Below are positions 19,417-27,590 of a stretch of DNA of 64,000 nt, one piece after another. The notes beneath the pieces were generated by a model, which saw only the letters and a program-made list of their open reading frames with translations, made no database searches and was not told the DNA's origin. Origin of the DNA: Arthrobacter pityocampae (lineage in GTDB: Bacteria > Actinomycetota > Actinomycetes > Actinomycetales > Micrococcaceae). Where the stretch lies: the NCBI RefSeq assembly GCF_002927275.1, contig NZ_PRKW01000003.1, forward strand, positions 62,001 to 126,000, given 5' to 3'. Every line of letters begins with the position of its first letter. Within the stretch, counting starts at the first letter, position 1. The position numbers and the translations under genes are program-made.

Positions 19417-20760
19417 ATGCAGCACCTCGCCAGCCGGCGCCCCTCCGGCGCAGCAGCACGCAGCACCACGAAGACTTTCCTGTCCGCCGCAGCGGTCCTG
19501 TCCGCCCTCACCCTCGCAGGGTGCGGGGCGGGAGGAGGCGGCACGGCATCAGCCGACGACGCCGAGTCCCTGACCGTCCTCGTCGAGGCCGGCGGCAAGG
19601 CCGAGCTCACGGGCGTCGCCGAGAAATTCACGGAGGAGACCGGCACGGACGTCACATTCGTCGAACTCCCGTACGAAGGCCTCTACAACCGTCTCAACAC
19701 GGAATTCTCGTCGGGCAGCACGTCCTTCGACGTGGCGGCCCTCGACGCGATCTGGCTGTCCACCTTCGCCGACGCCGTGACACCGCTGAACGACATGTTC
19801 ACGGACGAGGTGACGTCCGATCTCTTCCCGGCACTGGTCGAGGAGGCCCAGGTCGGGGAGGACTTCGTGGGCATGCCCGTGTGGACGAACTCCGAGATCC
19901 TGTTCTACCGCACCGATCTGTTCGAGGACCCGGCCGAGAAAGCTGCGTTCAAGGACGAGTACGGCTACGACCTCGATCCCCCGACTACCTGGGAGCAGTA
20001 CCAGGACGTCGCACAGTTCTTCACCCGGGATACCGACGGGGACGGGCAGACCGACCTCTACGGCACGGATGTCAAGGGCGCCGTGGAGACCGAGTGGCTG
20101 GCCACCGTGTCCCAGTCCGGCGCGGAGAACATGGTCCTCAGCCCCGAGGGCGACGTCACCGTCAACGACGCCGATCACCTCGCGGCCCTCGATTTCTACG
20201 TCGGCCTCAACAACGACCTGAAGGTCTCCCCTCCCGGGGCCGCTCAGATCGACTGGGCCGGCGCGCAGAACCTGTTCTACCAGGGCGAGACGGCGATGAT
20301 GCGTTTCTGGGCGCACGCCTACCCCCAGACGCCGGAGGACTCACCGGTCGCAGGGAAGATCGGCGCAGCACCGATGATCGGCGGGCCGGGCGGCGTCGCA
20401 GGCGTCCCCGGACCCTGGTACCTGTCCATCCCGAAGACCACGGAGAAGCAGGAGACAGCGAACGAGTTCCTGCAGTTCGCCTACGACAACAACGCCATGG
20501 GCATCGACTCGTCACTGGGCCTGGCCGCCCGCGTCTCGGCCTTCGAGGAGTACGAGGGCAAGCCGGGCTACGAACACTTCGACGCCCTGGTGGAGACCCT
20601 CTCGGCCGAGGGCACGAAACCCCGGCCCGCCACGGAGAACTGGCAGGAGATCGTCGACTCGGCGCTCATCCCGATGCTGCAGAAGGCCCTCGAGCCGGGC
20701 GCCGACAACCAGCAGCTCCTCGACGACGCCAAAGAACAGATCGAAGCCATCGTCCAGTAG
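19417..20760 (+). CDS. sugar ABC transporter substrate-binding lipoprotein
   Basis: A 447-residue extracellular solute-binding protein of the CUT1 carbohydrate class. The N-terminus is a lipoprotein signal peptide with lipobox LAGC near residue 35, then a Gly/Ala linker. ATG 19417 has GGAG nine bases upstream and gives a proper signal peptide. It is the first gene of the operon and captures the sugar for the two permeases. Downstream enzymes suggest difructose anhydride or short fructans as ligand; this is inferred from context. Confidence 0.9.
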   Translation: MQHLASRRPSGAAARSTTKTFLSAAAVLSALTLAGCGAGGGGTASADDAESLTVLVEAGGKAELTGVAEKFTEETGTDVTFVELPYEGLYNRLNTEFSSGSTSFDVAALDAIWLSTFADAVTPLNDMFTDEVTSDLFPALVEEAQVGEDFVGMPVWTNSEILFYRTDLFEDPAEKAAFKDEYGYDLDPPTTWEQYQDVAQFFTRDTDGDGQTDLYGTDVKGAVETEWLATVSQSGAENMVLSPEGDVTVNDADHLAALDFYVGLNNDLKVSPPGAAQIDWAGAQNLFYQGETAMMRFWAHAYPQTPEDSPVAGKIGAAPMIGGPGGVAGVPGPWYLSIPKTTEKQETANEFLQFAYDNNAMGIDSSLGLAARVSAFEEYEGKPGYEHFDALVETLSAEGTKPRPATENWQEIVDSALIPMLQKALEPGADNQQLLDDAKEQIEAIVQ

Positions 20761-20850
20761 CCGACCGGTGGTGGCGGGCCCTGCGGTCCGCCACCACCGC
20801 CCCACGCTTCACAGCCCGCCTCCGCATTCTTCCCAGCAAAGGCTCACCCC

Positions 20851-21840
20851 GTGCACGTAACCGATCAGCGGGCTCCGACCCCGCGACCCCGGGCGTCCCG
20901 TCCTCCCAAGGCCGGGTCCTCACCGGTCACTCCCCCTCCGGTCCGCCGGAAGAGGGGCTTCACCGATCGGCGGTTCGCCGCCCTGATGATGCTTCCCGCC
21001 GTCGCATTCCTAGCGGTGTTCGTCGGGTGGCCGCTGGTGCAGTTCGTCCGGGACAGCTTCTACGCCATCGAACCCTTCGGTGGCGACCGCGAGTTCATCG
21101 GGCTTGCGAACTACTCGGCGGCACTCGCCTCCGACGCGTTCACCGGGGCCGCGTGGCGGACCCTCGTGTACACCGTGATCGTCGTGGCCCTCGAATTCAC
21201 GCTGGGTCTGGCGGTGGCCCTGCTCTTCTCGGCCCTGGGCGACCGGTCGAGGGTCTTCCGGACCATCTTCATGTACCCGCTCATGATCGCGCCCGTGGTG
21301 GCAGGCCTGCTCTGGCGGTTCCTGCTCATCGACAACTTCGGCATCCTCAACGAACTGCTCCGTCGGGTCGGGATCCTGCAGAGCACCGACCAGATCCAGT
21401 GGCTCAGCAACCCCGACATCGCACTGTTCTCGGTGGCGCTCCCGGACATCTGGCTGACCACCTCGTTCATCACCCTGATCCTCTTCGCGGGTCTGCAGAA
21501 CGTCCCGGAAGAGCTGCTGGAGGCAGCCCGGATCGACGGCGCGAACTATCCCACGATCCTGTTCCGGATCATCCTGCCGCTGCTGCGGCCGGTGATCGCG
21601 GTCGCCCTCATCATCCGGGGGATCGACGCCGCACGGGCCTTCGATATCATCCTCATCCAGACCAACGGCGGACCGCAGGGCAGCACCGAGACGCTGTCCC
21701 TGCTCGTCTACCGGACCCTCGTCCGCTTCGGCGACCCCGGCCTGGCCAGCGCCATGGGCACCATGTACCTGATGGGCATGCTGCTCGTCGCCGTCGTCGC
21801 CGTCTACGCCATCTGGCGCCCAGGAAGTGATCGCTCATGA
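20851..21840 (+). CDS. sugar ABC transporter permease (MalF-like)
   Basis: A 329-residue inner-membrane permease of the MalF/UgpA type, with a Pro/Arg-rich cytoplasmic N-terminus followed by about six membrane segments. The ATPase-docking EAA loop is visible as EAARIDGANYPTILFRIILP. Start is GTG 20851 with AAAGG upstream. It overlaps the next permease by four bases (ATGA), so the two are translated together. No ATP-binding gene lies in the operon; a shared MsmK-like ATPase elsewhere is expected for this class. Confidence 0.92.
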   Translation: MHVTDQRAPTPRPRASRPPKAGSSPVTPPPVRRKRGFTDRRFAALMMLPAVAFLAVFVGWPLVQFVRDSFYAIEPFGGDREFIGLANYSAALASDAFTGAAWRTLVYTVIVVALEFTLGLAVALLFSALGDRSRVFRTIFMYPLMIAPVVAGLLWRFLLIDNFGILNELLRRVGILQSTDQIQWLSNPDIALFSVALPDIWLTTSFITLILFAGLQNVPEELLEAARIDGANYPTILFRIILPLLRPVIAVALIIRGIDAARAFDIILIQTNGGPQGSTETLSLLVYRTLVRFGDPGLASAMGTMYLMGMLLVAVVAVYAIWRPGSDRS

Positions 21841-22676
21841 ACGGCCTCGTCGTCCGGGGGAAGACCGCCCGCACCGTCTTGTGGGTACTGCTCGCAGTCG
21901 TCACCGTCCTCTACGGCTTCCCCTTCGTCTACCTCCTGCTCACCTCCTTCAAGACCCCACTGGAGACCATCGCCGTACCGGCGACGGTCTTCGGCTCGGA
22001 GTTCACCCTGGAGAACTACGCCACCGCGCTCGGACGCGAGGGTGTGATCGCATCGTTCATCAACAGCACCGTCACCGCCGTGCTCAGCACCGCCATCTCC
22101 CTGGTCCTCGCAGTACCGGCCGCGTACGCCATCACCCGCTACCGGACACCGAGTGGGCAGGTCTTCATCCTGGTCGCGCTGGTCTGCCGGATGGTCCCGG
22201 CGATCGTCGTCGGCGTCCCCCTGGTCTCCCTGTTCCGGGACCTCGGAATCGCCGATACGTCGCTCGCCCTCGCCATCGCCCACGCCACCCTGTCCCTGCC
22301 GCTGTCGATCTGGCTCATGACGAGTTTCTTCGACGCGGTGCCCGACGAGCTCGACGAGGCCGCGAAGATCGACGGCTGCAGCCGCCTCGGGGCGCTTCGC
22401 CGGGTGGTCCTGCCGGTGGTCTCCGGCGGTGTCGCCGTGACGGCGATCTTCGCCTTCCTCGCCTCCTGGAACGAGTTCCTCTTCTCCCTGCTCCTGACAT
22501 CCGTCAGGGCCCAGACGACGCCGATCGTGATCGCGAACTTCCAGACCCAGTTCGGCCTCGACTGGGGGTCCATGACCGCCCTGGCGGCCGTCTACTCCAT
22601 CCCCGTCGTCCTGCTCACCCTGGTCCTCCAGCGGCACATCGTCGCCGGCCTCACCCTCGGCGCGGTCAAGGGCTGA
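21837..22676 (+). CDS. sugar ABC transporter permease (MalG-like)
   Basis: A 279-residue permease of the MalG/UgpE type with six membrane segments. The EAA loop reads DELDEAAKIDGCSRLGALRR. The family motif SWNEFLFSLLL follows. It pairs with the MalF-like permease as the transmembrane channel of the importer. An 88-base gap separates it from lacI. Confidence 0.92.
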   Translation: MNGLVVRGKTARTVLWVLLAVVTVLYGFPFVYLLLTSFKTPLETIAVPATVFGSEFTLENYATALGREGVIASFINSTVTAVLSTAISLVLAVPAAYAITRYRTPSGQVFILVALVCRMVPAIVVGVPLVSLFRDLGIADTSLALAIAHATLSLPLSIWLMTSFFDAVPDELDEAAKIDGCSRLGALRRVVLPVVSGGVAVTAIFAFLASWNEFLFSLLLTSVRAQTTPIVIANFQTQFGLDWGSMTALAAVYSIPVVLLTLVLQRHIVAGLTLGAVKG

Positions 22677-22764
22677 CCCGGTGCACCGGCTCCGCTGAGG
22701 AAGCGATCCCGGACCCGGGAACCAGGAACAACCAGCATCGGCTCCATCACGACAGGGGATTAAC

Positions 22765-23844
22765 ATGGCACGGAAGACAGTCGGTATACGGGACGTCGCA
22801 GCCGCGGCGGGTGTCTCCGTGACCACGGTGTCCCACATCCTCAACGACACCCCCCACGCCCGGGCGAGTGATGAGACCCGCAAGAAGGTCAGGGACGCCG
22901 CGGCTGCCCTCGGATACGGACCCAACCGGATGGCCCAGGGCCTGCGGACGCAGCGTTCGGCGATGATCGGCCTGCTGAGCGAGGACATCGCCACGACCCC
23001 GCATGCCGGCATGATCATCAAGGGGGCCGAGGAGACCGCGCGGAAGCACGATTACACACTCGTCATCATCAACACCGACAAGGACGCCGACACCCGGTCC
23101 AAGAGGCGTGATGTCGATGCCCTCCTCGAGCGGCAGGTGGATGGCATCCTGTACGCCACCATGTACCACCGCGCGGTCTCCCTGCCGCCCCGACTCTTCG
23201 AGGTTCCGGCCGTCCTCATCGACTCCACCGACAGGACCGGACTGGTCCCCTGCACCATCCCCGATGAGCGGGGCGGCGCCCGGACCGCCGTCACAGCACT
23301 CCTTGACGCGGGCCACCACCGCATCGGCTTCGTCACCAACACCGACGACGTCCCCGCCACCCATGGGCGCCTCCAGGGCTACCGGGACGCCGTTCAGGGA
23401 GCGGGGATCACCTTCGATCCGGGACTGGTTGCGGCGCAGGAGTCGGAGGCGGCAGGGGGTTATGCCGCCGCGAAGGAGCTGCTGTCCCGCGAGGACCGTC
23501 CGACGGCGTTGTTCTGCTACAACGACCGCATGGCGATGGGCGCCTACCGTGCCGCCGGCGAACTCGGGCTCGGCATTCCTGAGCAGCTGTCCGTCGTCGG
23601 CTTCGACAACCAGACCCTCATCGCCGAAGGACTGTTCCCGGGCCTCACCACCGTGGCGCTCCCCCACTACGAGATGGGCGCCTGGGCCGTCCAGACACTC
23701 ATCAGGCTCATCGAGGGCCACGACGAGGAGAAGCTCCTCGCGGACGAAGCCACGATCCTCTCCTGCCCGCTCATCCGGCGCGACTCCGTTGCGCCGCCCC
23801 ATGCCTCAACTCCGGCCGGCGCCGACGCCGCGCTGACCGACTAG
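22765..23844 (+). CDS. LacI-family repressor of the fructan/difructose-anhydride operon
   Basis: A 359-residue regulator: N-terminal LacI helix-turn-helix (IRDVAAAAGVSVTTVSHILN) with the hinge-helix region around RMAQGLRTQ, then a periplasmic-binding-protein-like effector domain. ATG 22765 has AGGGGA six bases upstream. Lying between the importer and the enzymes, it probably binds the paired operators at 19351-19375 and is released by a sugar from the pathway, so it would be autoregulated within the operon. The effector is unknown. Confidence 0.9.
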   Translation: MARKTVGIRDVAAAAGVSVTTVSHILNDTPHARASDETRKKVRDAAAALGYGPNRMAQGLRTQRSAMIGLLSEDIATTPHAGMIIKGAEETARKHDYTLVIINTDKDADTRSKRRDVDALLERQVDGILYATMYHRAVSLPPRLFEVPAVLIDSTDRTGLVPCTIPDERGGARTAVTALLDAGHHRIGFVTNTDDVPATHGRLQGYRDAVQGAGITFDPGLVAAQESEAAGGYAAAKELLSREDRPTALFCYNDRMAMGAYRAAGELGLGIPEQLSVVGFDNQTLIAEGLFPGLTTVALPHYEMGAWAVQTLIRLIEGHDEEKLLADEATILSCPLIRRDSVAPPHASTPAGADAALTD

Positions 23845-23857
23845 ATAAGGACACTCG

Positions 23858-24844
23858 ATGTTTGAACTGCGTTCCTCCTGGGTGTGGGATTTCTGGTTCG
23901 CCGATGACGGCGACCGCTACCACCTCTTCTTCCTCAAGGCCTCGCGCGCCCTGCAGGACCCCGACCGCCGGCACTGGCGCGCCTCCGTCGGCCATGCCAC
24001 CTCGACGGACCTGCGGACCTGGGAAGAGCATGCCGACGCCCTCGTCCCGGCAGACGGGCCCGCGTTCGACGACCTCGCCACCTGGACCGGCTCCGTCGTC
24101 CGCGACGACGCCGGACTGTGGCACATGTTCTACACAGGAGTGGACCGCGAGGGTAAGGGACTCGTCCAGCGCATCGGCAGCGCCACCTCCCCCGATCTCT
24201 TCACCTGGACCCGCACGGACCTGGTCCTCGAAGCGGACAGCGCCCACTACGAGAAGCTGACCCAGGCGTCCTGGCCCGACGAGGCGTGGCGCGACCCGTG
24301 GGTCACCCGGAGTGCGGACGGCACGGGGTGGGACATGCTGATCACTGCCCGGGCGACGGCGGGTGACCCCGACCAGCGCGGCGTCGTCGGGCACGCGTTC
24401 TCCCCCGATCTCGTGCACTGGGAGATCCGCTCCCCGCTCAGCGGCCCGGGGAACGGCTTCGGCCAGCTCGAGGTCCTGCAGACGGAGGTGATCGACGAGC
24501 AGACGGTGCTCCTGTTCTCCTGCCTCGGATCCGAACTGTCCGTCGAACGGCAGGCACGCCAGGACCGCGGAGGTATCTGGGCCGTGAACGCGCCGAGTGC
24601 CCTCGGCCCCTTCGACATCTCGGAGGCCTACCTCGTGGCCGACCAGTCCCTGTACGTGGGACGACTCATCCAAAACCGTGTCGGCCGGTGGCAGATGCTC
24701 GCCTTCGAGAACACCGACGAGGCAGGGGCCTTCGTCGGCAGGATCACCGACCCGCAGCCCGTCTCCTTCCGCGACGGCAAACTCACGCTGACAGGCGCCC
24801 ACGACCCACAGCTCGAGGTACGGCACTATGTCGACGTCGACTGA
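23858..24844 (+). CDS. GH32-like beta-fructosidase (five-bladed propeller)
   Basis: A 328-residue cytoplasmic protein resembling clan GH-J. Candidate nucleophile Asp11 lies in WVWDFWF (equivalent to WMNDPN), WTGS at 76-79 matches the FSGS block, Arg145-Asp146-Pro147 is the stabiliser motif, and Glu205 in QLEVLQ is a candidate acid/base. It is shorter than typical GH32 enzymes and lacks room for the C-terminal beta-sandwich. RBS AAGGA precedes ATG 23858. Without a signal peptide and beside a GH91 gene, it probably splits inulobiose or short fructo-oligosaccharides. Assignment to GH32 rather than GH43/68 is by motif only. Confidence 0.7.
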   Translation: MFELRSSWVWDFWFADDGDRYHLFFLKASRALQDPDRRHWRASVGHATSTDLRTWEEHADALVPADGPAFDDLATWTGSVVRDDAGLWHMFYTGVDREGKGLVQRIGSATSPDLFTWTRTDLVLEADSAHYEKLTQASWPDEAWRDPWVTRSADGTGWDMLITARATAGDPDQRGVVGHAFSPDLVHWEIRSPLSGPGNGFGQLEVLQTEVIDEQTVLLFSCLGSELSVERQARQDRGGIWAVNAPSALGPFDISEAYLVADQSLYVGRLIQNRVGRWQMLAFENTDEAGAFVGRITDPQPVSFRDGKLTLTGAHDPQLEVRHYVDVD

Positions 24845-26177
24845 GGGCAACTGCTACGACGTGACAACCTGGCCCATCGGCGACGCGTCCGAAGACGTCG
24901 GTGAGGTCATCAACAGCATCATCGCTGACATCAAGGTGCGGCAGGTTGCCAACGATGTGAACCACGGCGGAAAACCAGGCGCAGTCATCACCATTCCGCC
25001 CGGGGACTATCACCTCCGGACGCAGGTGCTCATCGATATCAGCTTCCTCAGAATCCAGGGTGCGGGGCACGGGTTCACCTCCTCGAGCATCCGGTTCAAC
25101 GTTCCCGAGGACGAATGGGCCGGCCTGCACGAGTTGTGGCCCGGCGGAAGCCGCATCATCGTCGATCTTCCTCCCGCCGGGGATGAGGAACAGGCCACGG
25201 GAGCCGCTTTCCACGTCGAGCGGAGCGGGAGCCCGCGGATCAGTTCGGTCGAGTTCGTCGACTTCTGCATCGACGGGTTGCACTTCACCCCGGACGGCTC
25301 GGGAATGCACCCTGAGAACACCTACGTCAACGGCAAGACCGGCATTCACGTCGCCTCTGCGAACGACTCCTTCCGCGTGACCGGTATGGGCTTCGTGTAC
25401 CTCGAGAACGCACTCACGATCCACCACGCGGACGCGCTCTCCGTCCATGACAATTTCATCGCCGAGTGTGGCAGTTGCATCGAGTTGCGCGGGTGGGGGC
25501 AGGCATCGAAGATCACCGACAATCTGATCGGGGCAGGCTTCAAGGGCCACTCGATCTACGCCGAGAACCACGGCGGACTCCTGATCACCGCCAACAACGT
25601 CTTCCCCCGCGGCGCGAGCAGCGTCCACCTCGAGGGCGTCACGCGTTCCAGCGTCACCAACAACCGCCTGCACTCGTTCTACCCCGGGATGCTGATCCTG
25701 GCGGGGGACAGTTCGGAGAACCTCGTGGCCACGAACCACTTCCTGCGGGACCAGGAGCCGTGGACGCCCTTCCGTGGTGTGGACAACGGCCTGGACGACC
25801 TTCACGGACTTCTGCGGGTCAGTGGCAGCAACAACTCCGTCATCGGCAACCACTTCTCCCAGATCATCGACGCACAGGACATCCGGCCCGAAGGTGCGAC
25901 GCCGGTGGTCATCCGGCTCGTCTCCGGAACGGGTAACTTCGTGTCGACCAACCATGTCGTGGCGCTGGACGTCCACTCCACATCGAGTGACTCCTGCTTC
26001 GAGGCACAGGTGGATGCCCTGCTGACGACGACGGCCTCGAACGACCGGGCCGTCACGACCGTCCTCGTCGATCCCGGATCGGGTCGGAACACGATCCTCG
26101 ATTCCGGCACAGATACACAGGTGCTCCTGGACAGGACGGTCAACGCCGTCAGGGCGACACCGACCATCGACTCCTAG
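24828..26177 (+). CDS. GH91 difructose-anhydride hydrolase / inulin fructotransferase
   Basis: A 449-residue right-handed beta-helix protein strongly resembling GH91 inulin fructotransferases. NCYDVTTWPIGD, IPPGDYHLRTQVLIDISFL and CGSCIELRGWGQASKITDN match what I recall of Arthrobacter enzymes. Asp208 (HDNF) and Glu219 (CIEL) are 11 residues apart, as are the catalytic Asp233 and Glu244 recalled for the Bacillus sp. snu-7 enzyme. Known transferases are secreted, but this protein has only eight residues before the conserved core, and GAGGT is a good RBS for ATG 24828. It is therefore likely cytoplasmic, which fits the difructose-anhydride hydrolase branch. It overlaps the GH32-like gene by 17 bases. 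Confidence 0.88.
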   Translation: MSTSTEGNCYDVTTWPIGDASEDVGEVINSIIADIKVRQVANDVNHGGKPGAVITIPPGDYHLRTQVLIDISFLRIQGAGHGFTSSSIRFNVPEDEWAGLHELWPGGSRIIVDLPPAGDEEQATGAAFHVERSGSPRISSVEFVDFCIDGLHFTPDGSGMHPENTYVNGKTGIHVASANDSFRVTGMGFVYLENALTIHHADALSVHDNFIAECGSCIELRGWGQASKITDNLIGAGFKGHSIYAENHGGLLITANNVFPRGASSVHLEGVTRSSVTNNRLHSFYPGMLILAGDSSENLVATNHFLRDQEPWTPFRGVDNGLDDLHGLLRVSGSNNSVIGNHFSQIIDAQDIRPEGATPVVIRLVSGTGNFVSTNHVVALDVHSTSSDSCFEAQVDALLTTTASNDRAVTTVLVDPGSGRNTILDSGTDTQVLLDRTVNAVRATPTIDS

Positions 26178-26795
26178 TCAGGTGAAGACGTGGAGGAAGC
26201 GGAGGAACACCGAGGCGGCGACGGCGATCCAGGCCAGGACGATGATCGGCCCCACCCAGGCAGCGAGGATGCGGGTGGGACTCGCGGGTGCGGGGATGAC
26301 CCCGTGCACCAGATTGCGGACGGTGGTGAGGACGAACAACGGGATCATCACCGCCCACACGACTATGCAGTAGAGGCAGAGGATGTAGATGTCGAAGAGC
26401 GCCTGGCTCCACAGCCAGGCCGCGAAGACCATGCCGAGGGTGACGCCCGCCTGCAGTCCCACCCAGTACCAGCGGCTGAAGCGGGCTCCGGCGAGCAGGG
26501 CCATGCCGGTGGTGATGACGACGGTGAAGCCCACGAGCCCGATGAACGGGTTGGGGAAGCCGAAGAGCTCGGACTGCCAGGTCTCCATGACCCGTCCACA
26601 GGACACCCACGGATTGATGTCGCAGCTCGTGACGTGGTCGGAATCGCGGTACAGCTCGAGCTTCTCGAGGACGAGGATGCCGGCGGCGATCCAGCCGATG
26701 ACACCCGTGGCCACCAGCATGGCCCCGAACGGGATCCGACGCGCGAAGCCGGTCAGGGCCACGCCGTCCCGCCGGTCGGTAACGCCCTCCGTCAT
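26178..26795 (-). CDS. vitamin K epoxide reductase (VKOR) family protein
   Basis: A 205-residue membrane protein with about five hydrophobic segments. The two VKOR cysteine pairs are present: Cys58 and Cys66 in CDINPWVSC, and the CxxC active site Cys140-Cys143 (CLYC). Bacterial VKOR replaces DsbB, using quinone to reoxidise a DsbA-like partner. That partner is encoded five bases upstream on the same strand. It abuts the convergent GH91 gene with no intergenic space. Confidence 0.92.
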   Translation of the reverse strand: MTEGVTDRRDGVALTGFARRIPFGAMLVATGVIGWIAAGILVLEKLELYRDSDHVTSCDINPWVSCGRVMETWQSELFGFPNPFIGLVGFTVVITTGMALLAGARFSRWYWVGLQAGVTLGMVFAAWLWSQALFDIYILCLYCIVVWAVMIPLFVLTTVRNLVHGVIPAPASPTRILAAWVGPIIVLAWIAVAASVFLRFLHVFT

Positions 26796-26800
26796 GGTGC

Positions 26801-27502
26801 TCAGTCCGCGATCGCTGTCTCGATGAGGCTGCGGAACTCCTCGATCGTCGCCGGCTGGATCTTCCGGCCCTCGAGGAAGAACGTCGGGGTGCCCTCGACG
26901 TCCAGGGCCATGCCGTCGGCCTTGTCGGCGTTCACGCGCTCCATCGTGGCCGGGTCGGCGATCGCCGCGTCGTAAGCCGCCAGATCCAGGCCGAGCCCTT
27001 CCGCGTAGCCCCGGAAGACCGGCGACCTGTCCTCGTCGGTGTGGCTCCACTCGGTCTGCGTCTCGTACATGCGGGCGTGCATCTCCTTGAACCGACCCTG
27101 CTGGGCGGCCGCCTCCACGGCCGCGGCTGCGGTTTCGGAGTTCGGGTGGCCGGGGAGCGGGAAGTACCGGGACACGACCGTGAGGTTCTCCCCGTACTCC
27201 TCGGACAGGTCCTCCACCACGGGGTATGCGGCGAGGCAGGATTCACACTCGAAATCGAGGAACTCGACCAGCACGGCCTTCTCGTCCGGCGCCTGAGACA
27301 GACGGTGGCTGTCCTCCCGGACCACCTCCGCGGCGGTCGCTGTCGTGCCATCGGTCCGGCCCTCGTCCTGGCCGAGCACGTCGAGGAGGATCACGAGGCC
27401 GACGACGGCGGCAGCGGCGGCGAGCAGGCCGACCGCGATCCGGTTCGGCAGGCTCAGTCGGTTCTTTGTCTCCGGCGTGGCGCTGGGTGCGGGTGTTGCC
27501 AC
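26801..27502 (-). CDS. DsbA-like thioredoxin-fold oxidoreductase
   Basis: A 233-residue membrane-anchored protein: one N-terminal transmembrane helix (residues 22-42), then a DsbA-type thioredoxin fold with active site Cys86-Glu-Ser-Cys89 (FECESC) and the cis-proline loop GTPTFF. It is expected to form disulfides in exported proteins and to be reoxidised by the adjacent VKOR. GTG 27502 has GGAGA seven bases upstream. Confidence 0.9.
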   Translation of the reverse strand: MATPAPSATPETKNRLSLPNRIAVGLLAAAAAVVGLVILLDVLGQDEGRTDGTTATAAEVVREDSHRLSQAPDEKAVLVEFLDFECESCLAAYPVVEDLSEEYGENLTVVSRYFPLPGHPNSETAAAAVEAAAQQGRFKEMHARMYETQTEWSHTDEDRSPVFRGYAEGLGLDLAAYDAAIADPATMERVNADKADGMALDVEGTPTFFLEGRKIQPATIEEFRSLIETAIAD

Positions 27503-27590
27503 AGTGGTGTCTCCTCGTCATGGGATGTCGTCTGATGGATGGGCGCCAGCACCCCCGTGACGGGTGGACACCCGGACGTTGCTGCTCGGC

